Counted from the first letter of the stretch, positions 22,366 through 32,402 are shown. The stretch: DNA of 64,000 nt from Salvia splendens (GCF_004379255.2 NC_056050.1:12213410-12277409), one strand, 5' to 3'. Notes: generated by a model not told the origin, from the sequence alone. Made by a program: numbers and translations.

Positions 22366-22602
22366 ATGAATTTTAGAGACAATATTCTTGATAAAAGAAA
22401 TAATTTCGGTCTTGAAATTAAAATCCTTAATAAGGAAATTTCAAGGTGGGAAGAACATGTTAAGATTCTTTCTAAAGAGCTTATTAGGAGCTTTTCTTTC
22501 AGAGAAAAAATTGAGATCTCATCTGTTTTGCAACACTATAAGAGGATTATTACAGAGGCAAAAAGAAAAAGAAAGATCCTCATTAATATTTCAGCAGCAT
22601 AA
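22366..22602 (+). CDS. Small viral-block ORF 2, 78 aa, paralogue of ORF 1
   Basis: ATG 22366, 9 nt after the previous stop. It encodes a Lys/Glu-rich helical peptide with NNFGLEIKIL near the N-terminus and LINISAA at the C-terminus. Alignment by eye with the 75-aa ORF just upstream places the shared residues along the whole length, so the pair looks like an old tandem duplication. Function unknown. The viral block ends within a few dozen bases after its stop. Confidence 0.5.
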   Translation: MNFRDNILDKRNNFGLEIKILNKEISRWEEHVKILSKELIRSFSFREKIEISSVLQHYKRIITEAKRKRKILINISAA

Positions 22603-22639
22603 TTCATCGCTGTCATTTTCAATCTCTCTTTAAGGCAAA

Positions 22640-24967
22640 AATTATTGCCGACAAGTTTCTGTTCATCTTTTGCCCGGCTATGAACTCTTTGATAAATTTT
22701 CCAAGCGGGGATAGCTTCACGGCTTAGAGGAATGTTATGGTGACATCCAGCTTCCCAAAAATCGACAGGTAATCTACTGGGTTCTCTTTCTTCCTCTTAG
22801 TCACGAAACGGTAAGGGAATGGTTTTTTTTCCTTTCGCCTCGTCTACCGGTTCTTCAACAGCCTTTCCGGAGTCTTCCTTGGGCACATTCTGGGCTGGAG
22901 TTTCTTTCATGGGTTATGTTCCTTTAGGAGGGTCTTCCATGGGCAGTGCGCCTTTGGTTTCATCTTTTCCCAATGGTGTTTCATCCAAGAAAAATGGATC
23001 TTGCATCTGAGGCAGAGGTTTATTGAGCTCTCCTTCTGAGACAACGTCTCTCGGTAACTTTGTCCCACTAGGTTCTCCACTGGGTTTCCTCGGTTGGGGT
23101 CCTTCATAAGCACTACCAGACCGCAGGGTGACCTTGCTCACGTTTGCCTTTTTAGGCACATGGACTGTAGACGGGAGTTTTCCTGAATTCCCCTTCATTT
23201 CACCCATTGAACTCGCCAGCTGGGCTAATTTCCTATTCATCATATCTATGTTCGTCTTATGCTCCTTCTGGGCATTCTGCATCCCCTGCACTACTTCATT
23301 ATTGGACTGCAACTCACCCTTGATACTCTGCTGCGAAGCGAGCAGTTCTCCCATCATGTCCTCCATAGATCTTCTTGACCTGTTAGGATATTGAGACTGA
23401 TTTGGTCCTTGATGCTGGTTGTACTGGGAATTTTGGTTGTGCTGGTAATTCTGAAAGTTTTGCTGGTTCTGGTTAGGTGGGTATTGGTTATACTGGGCAG
23501 GAGGGTTGTATTGGTCTTGGTGATATTGATTCTGGTTCTGGCTTTGGAACTGGTTCTGGTTTTGCTGGTGTAGGGACCTTGATTATACTGATTCTGGTAA
23601 TTTTGGAAGTTTCTTTGGTGTGGTGGCACATAGACAGGGTTTGAGTTTTGTTTATGTGGTTTTGGTTATGGGGTTGTTGGTTCCTTCTTGACCAGTTGGA
23701 TTGGTGGTCGGGATTTGCTGGGCCGTGGTTGAGATGTTGGTTCGGGTGGGGGTTGTATTGGTTCTGACCTTGACCTCGGTTTTGGTTTTGGTTTTGGTTC
23801 CCATCTCCCCATCAAAAATTTGGATGGTCCCTCCATGGTGCGTCCCGCTGTCTCCCCAGGATCCAATTCCCACTAGAATTATAGTACCCTGCAGCATTGA
23901 CTTGCTCCATATTGACGAAGTCATTCAGCTGAGCATAGGTTGGCCCTTGACTTCCCAGCTCTGCACCCTTATAGCTCCTAGTTGGGGAAGGTGGTGGAGT
24001 GTTCTTCTCGATCGCGCTCAGGAGCATCTTTTTCAGCTCTTCTATCTACAAGTCCATCTTCTGCTCTATCTTCCGCTCCTGATCAGTAGACGACGCACTC
24101 GCAATCCTTTCTCTGCCATATCCATCCCTCGAATTGTCGTACTCCTTCTTCGTGCTCAGAAGCTTCCCTAGGACCTTCGCTTCGCTAACCCTCAGTTGCG
24201 TGTAGCTTCCTCCTGACGACTAGTTTGCCAGATCTTTTGTTGCCTTATTCATCCCCTTATAAAAGGTATGATGTATCTCTATATCTGCCATACGATGGTT
24301 CGGGCATGCATCCAAAAGACTCATATACTTCGCCCAATAAACACTCAGGGGTTCATCGTAACCTTGCTTCACACTGGTTATCTCTCTCTTCAATGCACTC
24401 ATCTTTGATGACGGGAAAAATTTACCTAAGAATGCGGACTTGAAATCTGCCCAACGCTCAATGGAGTCGGGTGGCAGGCGCATGAACAATGTGTTGGCCT
24501 CCCCCTTTAGGACGAACGACAAGCCCTTCAATCTGTAGTCATCTTTGGTCGCCCCTGCTGGCCTTCTCTGTGCCTTACAAATCTTACAGAACTCATGAAG
24601 GAACTCGTAGGGCCCTTCATAGCTCTTTCCACAGTACGTGGGTAGAATTGCGATAACATGGGGCTTCACATCGCAGGATGTCTATCCCGGGGTGACAACT
24701 ATAGCTTGCGGCGGTTCTCATTCGGTATGCGCATTCAGCGATCTGATCTCTGGATCATCATCTACTTGGGCAGCCATCCTCCTTGGATTACCTTCCAATT
24801 GTAGTATCACTTCTGGTATTCCTCCTTCTATGGTGTCTTGCTCTTCGTCACTACTCGTGCCTAAGTCAGACAGGGCTGTCGACAGGCCAGAACGAGTGGT
24901 CACAAGTATAGTCCCTCGTTGGAGTATCTTCGGTCTCCAATAGTCAGGAGCCAAGCTGCTTCTCATA
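22640..24967 (-). pseudogene. Athila-like gag polyprotein, multiply frameshifted
   Basis: The N-terminus is near 24967 (MRSSLAPDYWRP). The retrotransposon gag core lies at 24669-24220 (EGPYEFLHEFCKIC; RLKGLSFVLKGEA; FKSAFLGKFFPSSK). A Gln/Asn-rich low-complexity stretch follows (23900-23390, many NQ repeats with frame changes), then a coiled-coil part (QLASSMGEMKG) and the TLRSG motif typical of Athila gag. The end near 22700 resembles the gag-protease linker (LSIFGKLDVTI) but contains stops. Gag forms the intracellular particle. Several frameshifts and stops make this non-coding. Confidence 0.75.
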
Positions 24968-25052
24968 AACTGAAATAAAAAGAAAAGAGAAAAGTTATAC
25001 ACAATATATACGCCAAAGTATCACACACAATAACAGCTAACAATGCCATTCA

Positions 25053-25070
25053 TCCCCGGCAACGGCGCCA
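25053..25070 (-). other. Primer-binding site of the Athila-like element
   Basis: On the minus strand TGGCGCCGTTGCCGGGGA lies 2 nt after the LTR end, the spacing and sequence usual for Athila-type elements (tRNA-Asp type primer by family knowledge). Confidence 0.7.
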
Positions 25071-25072
25071 TT

Positions 25073-25230
25073 TGATGAAGCATGCAGGTGTGCAGGTGTC
25101 GTGTAAAGCAAGGGTGTATCCTACTGATCAGGATAGAAACCCCAGCTAAGTCTGAACCTGACTATCAAAGAAACTCCTCAACCCACTTCTACTGATTAGT
25201 ATAGTGGAGGTAAGGGTCGAATCCCACAGA
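25073..25230 (-). repeat. LTR fragment of the Athila-like element
   Basis: Includes gggtcgaatcccacagaga, a phrase common in such LTRs near the primer site. Its upstream boundary is uncertain; about 158 bp can be assigned before Harbinger ORF1 coding sequence begins. Confidence 0.5.
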
Positions 25231-25231
25231 G

Positions 25232-26300
25232 ATGATGCGTTTGGGTAATTGTGGTGATATTCTGGAGGTGCCCTGAGGCCACTTGGAGGCGGGATACCAA
25301 GTTGTGCCGCCATAAACAGGACTCCGTTAAGCCAAGCTTCGTATTGGGTGGGCGTAAAGCGGGAAGTGTCCGCCATTGTGGTGGTCATGTACATGGACAT
25401 AAGGGAGTTCGAGGGTCCCCCCGAGCCCGAGCCTGATCCCGAGCCCGCCTGGCTTGATTCGGCTCAGTCCCTCCTCCCTCTAGCCGCCTTCGCCACATTT
25501 CCCCCTTGCGAGGCAAACTCTTTTGGCCCGATGCCCGAACCACCCTCACCAGAGGAGTATTGGCCACTCGCCGTGTGCTTCGTGCGCTTCGAGGTCGAGC
25601 CCAAGTTGGACCGCACACCGTCGGCCCATCTTTCCTCGTCCCTGACGACCTCCCAAACATCGTCATATTTGAATTATTTGTCGGTGTCTTCGTAGTAGAC
25701 CCGCAAAGCCGACCTCAGAATGTCGGCTCCCGTGGCTCGGCTTTGGTACTGAGCCACTTCATTCTTGTATATGCCGCAGAATCGTTTGACCTCTCTGTCG
25801 ACTCGGTCAAAGTGAGCGCGGAGCATCTTATATGTGCGACGACGGGTCTTTTTCGGCTTAATCTCGTGGTAGGCCTCGGTGACCTTTTCCCAGAAGCACT
25901 TCCGGGGTTGTTGATTCCCGCCGATGGGATCGTACAAGACGCTGATCCAGGCGTTGTACACCGCCAGTGTTTCTTTGGGGCCGTACGGATGCCGGCCTAG
26001 ATCCGCCTCCGCCTCCGCCCTGGAGCCTCATCCACCTCGGCCTTCTTCCGGATTGGGTTGAACCGGATAATCCTCCCGAATCTGGGATAATCCCTGCGAA
26101 TACCGCGGGGCGGAGGGACGGGCGTATGCATCAACATCAAAATTGGGTGGTTGGTACACCCCCGACGTGCCCGAACCCTGGGTGCCCGGCGTCGACGAAC
26201 CGGAACCACCCAATGTGTTGTACATGCTCCCCCAGTCGCCGAACGCATTGAGATCCCACGCGCCGGAGCCGCCACCGCCGGAGTTTCCGTCGCCGGACAT
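25232..26300 (-). pseudogene. Harbinger ORF1 (Myb/SANT-like, NAM-associated type)
   Basis: ATG at 26300. The N-terminus is Gly/Ser-rich. The conserved region follows in the same frame (GRHPYGPKET; VYNAWISVLYDP; CFWEKVTEAYHEIKP; LRAHFDRVDREVKRFCGIY; FKYDDVWEVVRD), and a Met-rich C-terminal part ends in HHNYPN at the LTR junction. In PIF/Harbinger elements this protein accompanies the transposase and helps it bind DNA and enter the nucleus; host annotations often mislabel it as glutathione S-transferase-like. Three in-frame stops (TGA at 26028-26030, a TAA at about 25674, and a TGA near 25463) make it a pseudogene. Confidence 0.75.
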
Positions 26301-26529
26301 TTTGTGATTAGATGTTAGATGAAAATTGGAGAGGAAATGGAGATAAATTTGGAAGAATAGATGCGTAGTTGTGTGTGAAATGAGGATGAATTGGGAGTAT
26401 TTATAAAGTAAAAACATTAAAAAATTGAAAACGGCTCTTTTAAACGGTAACATTACCGTTTCACTTTTTTTAATTTTTTTTATTTAATTCGATTTTTAAA
26501 AAAAAAATTAATTATTGCGTCAGCGTGAT

Positions 26530-26561
26530 GACGCCCACTCGCGAGCCGGCGAGTGGGCGTC
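26530..26561. other. Perfect 13-bp GC-rich hairpin in a Harbinger subterminal region
   Basis: gacgcccactcgc / gcgagtgggcgtc with a 6-nt spacer. The pairing can extend outwards with a 1-nt bulge. It lies about 190 bp inside the right end of the element. Confidence 0.6.
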
Positions 26562-26779
26562 ACGCATGGCCTGGGAGCGCGCCACGTCGCCGTGGCGCGT
26601 GGCGAGCTGTCCCGCGTTACGCCCCGGCGGAACGGGTTTCATGACGAGATGGTGACGGGCTGGGGACGAGACGGGGCGTCGCAACGCGTCGCGCTGCCGT
26701 CCCGTCCCTGCGTGACGGGTTCCGTGCCACCCGCGTGACGCGTTGCGGGTGGCCTAAGAGTGATAATGAAATGTGTTTT

Positions 26780-26880
26780 CCCCTGCAGTGTATGGAAAAT
26801 ACAGCACGGTGCTGTGCCTAGGAAACAACACCGCTTCATGTTTAGTTACCTTTAATTAGTGGTACTAGTTCAATGGTAGT
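26780..26880 (+). repeat. Left arm of a roughly 100-bp inverted repeat
   Basis: Runs inward from cccctgcagtgtatgg through aacaacaccg to tttaattagt and caatggtag. It matches the reverse complement of 29295-29398 with moderate divergence and a few indels. Confidence 0.75.
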
Positions 26881-27186
26881 ACTCCATAGTTAATTGGCGA
26901 TTCTTTTAAATTAATTAATTGGGATCATGTTTCTTTTCTTCTTTATTAACATTCAGTTTTTTTTATAATTTCATTTTTAATTAGATATTTTACTACATTT
27001 TTATTCCACTGAAACAAAAGCTAATTTAATAATGTTTGCAAATTGTATTTTTTAAATATACCAGAAAACTAAATTATACTACAAAACATAATTTATGATT
27101 AAAGAAGTTATGGAATTAGGATTGACATTTAAATGTTTAGAAGTTCATATGTTAGAATAGTGGAATTTTAAAAAACTACTCCTCGT
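26881..27186. other. AT-rich spacer, no gene seen
   Basis: About 75% A+T with no open frame or family I recognise. Its last 8 bp (27179-27186) are the hAT target duplication. Confidence 0.6.
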
Positions 27187-28415
27187 TAGGGATGTCAATC
27201 GGGCTAACCCGTTCGGGTTCGGGCCAACCCGTTCGGGTTGTTGATTTTTTCGGGTTATAAAAGTTCGACCCTAACCCTAACCCTTCGGGTTTCGGGCTAA
27301 CCCACCAGGTTATTAGGGCCAATGCGTATTTTTAATTCTTTTAATATTTTCAAAAAATAATACGTATTTTAAATTTTCTTTAATTATATACATATTTTTA
27401 ATTAATCATTCAACAATGAAATACATATTTTTAATTTTCTTTAATATTATTAAAAAATATTAAGTTATTTAAATTTACATAACTTATTCATTACATAATT
27501 ATTTACAAAATATCTATCAATAGTATGTTTATGTTTATGTATTTAAAACATAAATCAACACTTTCTTTCAAAATTCAAACATAAATCAATTCGTAGAAAA
27601 TTAAATAAAATTTTCATAACGTGACAGGTGCATCGTAGATGTAACAAAAATATTTTGAATTGTTAAAGAGTGAATTATCAAGATGCTAGCTAATTGGAGT
27701 AACTCTAAGTTTTCTTGAATTATGATTGGTCAAATTTAATTTATTCCGCTGTAAATAAGTCAAATAATAATTTATCTTTGTTTTAAGAATCATCAAAGTA
27801 CGCATAATTCAATGACGAAGCGGCGTCAAAACACTTTGCACTATTATATTGGAAATATACTAAAAGAAAGCTTTTATATACGAGTATTTATGAATCCATG
27901 AACCACATGGTGATTTTTTTTCGTGATCTTATATAGTCGGTTGACGTATTTGGATTTTGCATGGTTTTAGAGGGTTGTCTTGGATGATTTTGATTATATT
28001 TTTATATTTTGGTATGTTTATATGTTTGTTGAGAAATAATAGAAAATTGATTAGAAAATGTACACAAAATATGTGGATGTGCAACAGCCTTGTTTGAGTC
28101 AATGTTTCTCGCGATTTTGAAGTCTTATAAACCTCTAATATATATCATTCACTTCGTCTTCGAATGAGCTTCGCGTGGATATATTGCACGCCTCAATCGG
28201 AGCTTTGTGGAGAAAGTTATGACCGTTACAAAAACTGCTCGCTGTGCAGAAGCCTTCAACCCGACAGGCCGACCCGTAACCCGAACGGGTCAGCCCGCCT
28301 AACCCGACAACCCGAACGGGTCAGCCCAAATGGCCCGATTTTAAATTCGGGCTGCGAAATTACAACCCTAACCCTGTATTTTTATCGGGTTATTCGGGTT
28401 ACATTGACATCTCTA
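27187..28415. mobile_element. Non-autonomous hAT-type element, 1229 bp
   Basis: The ends TAGGGATGTCAAT and, inverted, TAGAGATGTCAAT are flanked by an exact 8-bp duplication, CTCCTCGT (27179-27186 and 28416-28423). 8 bp is the hAT superfamily length. Both subterminal regions are rich in cccgaacggg-type short repeats (cgggtt / aacccg). No transposase is encoded. The interior includes a segment related to LTR sequences at 46608 and 52431. Confidence 0.8.
28153..28250 (+). repeat. Conserved LTR-type segment, copy 1
   Basis: Shares ttcgtcttcg, gagcttcgcg, ttgcacgcctcaatcggag and aaagttatg with 46608-46710 and 52431-52535. Found here inside the hAT element. Confidence 0.65.
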
Positions 28416-28423
28416 CTCCTCGT

Positions 28424-29294
28424 AATAGATTTTCTTTTTCAATTTGTCCTTCAAAAGATGTTATATTTTCTATTTTAGAAAAAGTTTTCTCTTATATTAA
28501 TTTAAAAAAATACTATTTTTTCTCTATCCACTTAACATACAAAACAATATCTCATAAAATCTCGTATTATTGTCCAGATGTGTCATCTATTATCGGACGG
28601 AGGGAGTACTATTTTGTAGACTTGCATTTCAAAAAAAGGAAAAACATAAATAATATTTCATCCGTCCCATAAAAATATTTGCACTTTCTATTTTCTTTCG
28701 TTCCACAAAAATATGGCATTTCCATTTATGGAAACTTGTCATCAATTCATTACCCATGGAGTATATCAATTTATTTACAACTTATACTACTATGGACTAC
28801 CATTACAACCCATTAAACAAAAATAACAATGTGGGTTCGACTATCTAAATGCACATATTTTTATGGGACTAAGAGAGTATAAAAGGAAGAAAAAAATCCA
28901 AGTTAATATGAAAAGAGTAAGTAAATAATATCATGAGATAATTAAATTTAAAATTAATAAAGTATCTAATTAAAAATTAAATTATCAAATAAACTGAACT
29001 ATAATAATACAAAACACATGTAAATATTTGCATATAAATATCTAATTAAAATTTGAATTATCAAATAAACTGAATTATAATAATTAATAAAGAGGAAAAG
29101 AAACATCAAAAATATAAAAATGCGTCGTCATTTTAGGATCCCAGTTAATTCTAATTATTAAAAATCGCCAATTTATTAGTGTACCATTTAAATATTACTA
29201 CTAATTAAGTTTACTAGTAGATTATAAAGAACATAAATTACCAAGTAAAATGGCGTAAAAGAAAAAAAAGGAGAATAAAAAAGGCCAAGTAGTC
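28424..29294. other. AT-rich region with decayed MITE ends
   Basis: Contains gacggagggagta (about 28597-28609) and a degenerate pair catccgtcccat / atgggacta (about 28660 and 28862), looking like eroded Stowaway-like copies. A short direct repeat (aaactgaactataata / aaactgaattataata) lies near 28991 and 29066. No gene. Confidence 0.5.
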
Positions 29295-29398
29295 GCTGCC
29301 ATTCAACTATTACAACTAATTAAAGGTACTAAATAAACATGAAACGGTGTCGTTTCCTATGCACAACACCGTGCAGTGTTTTCTATACACTGCAGGGG
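29295..29398 (-). repeat. Right arm of the roughly 100-bp inverted repeat
   Basis: Reverse complement matches 26780-26880, ending in ctgcagggg. The two arms enclose 2.6 kb including the hAT element. No flanking duplication was found. Confidence 0.75.
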
Positions 29399-29426
29399 AT
29401 CCATCCCCGGTGGAATTGTCAGATCC

Positions 29427-29530
29427 CACTTGTTTCTTTCTTACAATGAAGTGAATGCACCCAAGCTATTAGAATTCAATAACTGAGAAATTTCTAGATA
29501 GCACTCTTATTTAGAGTTAAATTCAATAAC
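29427..29530 (+). repeat. Dispersed duplicate containing an unoccupied Harbinger-type site
   Basis: Shares cccactt, tttctttcttaca, agaattcaat, gagaaatttc and tagcact with 30224-30303. Where 30301 has TTA followed by the Harbinger element, this copy reads straight through TTAGAGTT (29511-29518), which matches the sequence right of the element at 32400-32407. Confidence 0.7.
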
Positions 29531-30223
29531 AGTAAGTGAATGCATCTTTATAGATCTCTCTCCTCTTTTCACATTAAAATATTTAATTAAATTTTTTTCT
29601 CTATTTACTTTACGTAACAACTCATCTTAAAATTGCATGTCACTCAAGAATGTAGAAACCTTAAATGGGACGGAGAAAATAGTCTAATGGATAACTATTT
29701 GTACATATACTCAATGCCTCAAAGGTGAACACCCATAATTATGGTGGGTCACTTTGGTCGTAAGGGAAAATGAGAAATAGAAATCCTCACTTCAAATTTC
29801 TCATATCGTTTTCATCATTTTCTTATATATGAAAAATAATTTCACTTTTTTATTTACTACTCCCTCCATTCTATAGTAGTGAAGTCATTATGGTGGGTCA
29901 CCTTTTTATTTTATGAAAAATAAAAAGGTGTATAATGTATTAAATAAAAAGATAATAAAGTAAGAGAGAGGAAAGAGTAAAGAGAATAATGTAAGAGAGA
30001 AAAAATGTGTTGACTTTTATTAAAAAGGGAAGACTCCGCTATTATAGATCGCATCAAAATGATAAAATGACTCTATACTATGGAACGAAGAGATTACTTA
30101 TTATAAGTTACTGGATAATAACATTATCCTATTTTGAAGTTAAAATGAAGAATAAAAAATGGTGAATTTTTTTTATATGTAACAGTGATAAAGAAATGAG
30201 AGATTTAAAAGGTAGAATTGTCA
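29531..30223. other. No gene; Stowaway-like remnant at about 29860-30091
   Basis: ctccctccattctatagtagtg at the left is answered by ctatactatggaacga at the right, an eroded Stowaway-like MITE. The rest is AT-rich. Confidence 0.5.
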
Positions 30224-30626
30224 TATGAATATCCCACTTTTTTCTTTCTTACAACTGTTAGAATTCAATGATTGAGAAATTTGTAGGTAGCACTTTTATT
30301 TTAGAGCATCTCCACTGGGCGGATGTCCTACTAGGACATCCACTAGAACTTCCCAAAAACACCTCCTGTCACGTCACTAGGATTTCTCATCCCACTGCCA
30401 CGTCACTAGAACATCCCCTTCACAATCCGTCATTCCCATCGCCCTTCCCACTAGGACTTCCCGCAATAAAAAAAAATCACAAATTCACAAATATACGTAA
30501 CGGAATTATAATTTTGACACGGAATACGGGAAAATTGCAAATGCTTCATTAAAAAATGACATAAAAAAAAGAAAAAAATTACATAATAAAAAAGAAAAAA
30601 TTACATAATAAAATTTTTGACTTGGC

Positions 30627-32105
30627 TCACTCCTCGTCGTTCGTGCCGCCCTCGCCGTCGCCCGTGCCGCACCCGTCGTCCCCGCCGCTAATCTCGGCGC
30701 CATCATCTTCAATGGGTGGCATGCCCAAATCGCGCCGACATCCATCGATGACATCCTTCAACATCCTTTAGTACACAGGATCTGTCGTGCTATGCCACCT
30801 ATGCATGGTCCGGACCAAGCTAGTCGTTATCTGCGCGCGGGCGAGACGGTCGTACTCTTCTGGGGGAGCAGGGGCCTCCGATTGGACCTCGAATGACCCG
30901 CTGCTGCTTCCCCTAGCCTTCCGCTGCGCAGCCTTTTGCCCAATCGGGCGACGACGCCGGCGGGAGTCTGATTGAGGTAGCGGGGACACTTCCTCGGCTT
31001 CTGGGAGCTCGTGCGAACCAGCACTGCTGCTGTATTCACCGGAAGCGTTGATCTTCGTCCGCTTCTGCCAGCCCGATTCAACACCCCCACAAAACTTTTG
31101 GGAATCCTTCACCACGAGATAGGACTCCCACTGGTCGAAATCTTTGAACTTCAAAGATCTGTCGGGGTACTGCGCCAGGGCACGGTTCTTAACATCCTCC
31201 TAGGACATACCGCTGGTTGCCTGGCGGAGATTGTTTTGGTAGAGGCCGGCAAATCGACTAAGCTTAGGCCTCAACCGCTCCCACTGTTTCCGGCATGGTT
31301 CGGGAATGAGACTCTTCGCCCCAGCCGGTTTGTGTGTGAGGTAGGCTTCAGCGACGCGGTGCCACAGTCTGTCAATATGCTGGTTAGCACCCACATAGGG
31401 ATCCTCGACTATTGAAACCCAAGCCTTCGAAAGCGCGACGTTTTCCCACACGCTCCAGACCGTCCGCTTTCCCGTCTCCTCATCATCCTCCTCCTCAGCC
31501 ACCGTTCGCGAGGAAGAGCCTGTGGCTTTCCCCTTGCCCTTGCCCTTGCCCCTGCCCCTTGCCGTTGTCCCCACATCATCGGGAGTCTCCCTGATTGGAG
31601 ATAGCCCCAACTCCTCAAAAGAGAAAGTTTCCACGCCGGTGAACTGAGTCTCCGGAACAAAACTGGAGGGGGTATCAGTACACAGCATATCGATAACCGG
31701 GCGATAGACATCGTTCGCTAGTGGTTCAGGGCCCCTGCCACCCCCTCCACCAGGCATGGTCTGCATCATCCCCGGCATCATCCCCGGCATCATCCAACCC
31801 ATCCCCATCATATTTGGGGTCATGCCCCCCATCCCCACCCCCATCCCCATCATATTTGGGGTCATGCCCCCAATCACCGCTGCCCTGGGCATCATACCAC
31901 CCATCCCACCCATCCAATTGTACATACCGAAGTAAGGGGACATCATACCACCCATCCCACCCATACCACCCATCCTACCCATTCCACCCATCCCCGACAT
32001 TGCCGGAACCATTGGCGCATTTCCGCTAGGGTTTCCCTCCAGTTCGGCGGGAAACGTCGGAGTCAGCGACTCGCTCGTGCCGGGGGAGGTTCTGTCGTTC
32101 TCCAT
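30627..32105 (-). pseudogene. Harbinger ORF1 with Met/Gly-rich N-terminus, two in-frame stops
   Basis: ATG 32105; the frame is 493 codons to TGA at 30627-30629. After a Ser/Thr/Pro N-terminus come about 90 residues of Met-Gly repeats (GGMGRMGGMGG; MTPNMMGMG), an acidic Gly/Lys linker, and then the Myb/SANT-like ORF1 core (VWENVALSKAWVSIVEDPY; LWHRVAEAYLTHKP; RKQWERLRPKLSRFAGLY; FKDFDQWESYLVVKD). Stops at 31200-31202 (TAG, just after the core's first half) and 30768-30770 (TAA) interrupt it without any frameshift. ORF1 proteins act with the transposase in DNA binding and nuclear import. Recently silenced rather than old, judging by the otherwise unbroken frame. Confidence 0.8.
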
Positions 32106-32224
32106 TAAGTAGAAATGAAATTTGTAGTAAAAGAAGAGAGAAACTTGTTAACACAAGTGGTGTGAATGAAATGACGGGCAACGAGCCGTATATATAGAGT
32201 TTTTTTTAAAAAAAAAAATTTAAT

Positions 32225-32385
32225 ACCGGACGTCCGACCCACACCACAATGGCGGACGTCTGCCCGCCCGTCGACCGCACGTCCGAGGACATCCGACGTC
32301 CTTACGGGACGTCCGTATCCTACCTTCCACGCCACAATGGCGGACGTCCCGGTCGCCCGTCGCGGATGTCCGACCGGACGTCCGC
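32225..32385. promoter_or_regulatory. Subterminal cluster of six GACGTC palindromes
   Basis: GACGTC at 32229, 32255, 32295, 32308, 32343 and 32377, mostly in the form ggacgtcc. Clustered subterminal motifs are typical transposase-complex binding sites; the binding itself is inferred. Confidence 0.55.
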
Positions 32386-32402
32386 CATTGGAGATGCTCT
32401 TA

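Larger units (their letters stand above)
13124..22602 (+). other. Endogenous caulimovirid (plant pararetrovirus) block, defective
   Basis: Gene order is movement protein, then capsid-knuckle-protease-RT-RNase H without integrase, then an unassigned ORF, then two small ORFs. RT with RNase H but no integrase and no LTRs, plus a 30K-type movement protein, identifies Caulimoviridae. The genus is not assigned. The block is defective in several ways: a LINE insertion in the movement gene, a stop in RT, a stop in the third ORF, and host repeats at both ends. I see no typical initiator-tRNA primer site or second copy in the window. Confidence 0.85.
22610..25230 (-). mobile_element. Athila-like Ty3/gypsy fragment: LTR end, primer site and gag
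   Basis: On the minus strand: an LTR piece (about 25230 to 25073, ending ...TCATCA), a primer-binding site, a leader and gag to the start of the protease linker, then a break at the viral block. No protease, RT or integrase remains. It truncates the 3' side of the Harbinger ORF1 element at about 25231, so it is probably younger than that element. Confidence 0.7.
25231..26754 (-). mobile_element. PIF/Harbinger-like element, ORF1 only, 3'-truncated
   Basis: The minus-strand ORF1 pseudogene lies next to a GC-rich end that reads GGCCACCCGCAACGCG inward from 26754. This end is followed by TAA, compatible with the 3-bp TTA/TAA duplication of Harbinger elements. The opposite end is lost at the Athila-like LTR. 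Confidence 0.6.
30304..32399 (-). mobile_element. PIF/Harbinger-like ORF1-only element, 2096 bp, both ends intact
   Basis: Terminal inverted repeats begin GAGCATCTCCACTGGGCGGA on the left and, inverted, GAGCATCTCCAATGGCGGAC on the right. They are flanked by TTA at 30301-30303 and 32400-32402. The coding strand is minus. It carries the ORF1 gene but no transposase. The right subterminal region has six GACGTC palindromes. Confidence 0.88.

Noticed and set aside
23391..23900. Plus-strand Val/Leu-rich open frames that look like membrane proteins
   Set aside because: They are the antisense of the Gln/Asn-rich repeats of the Athila-like gag on the minus strand; repeats of CAA/AAC give TTG/GTT on the other strand.
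25130..25160. Hammerhead-ribozyme-like ctgatcagga ... gaaac near the Athila-like LTR
   Set aside because: The CUGA-box is not followed by the required GA and stem arrangement; a chance match.
31721..32029. Plus-strand Ser/Pro/Tyr-rich 102-aa frame
   Set aside because: Shadow of the Met/Gly repeats of the Harbinger ORF1 on the minus strand.
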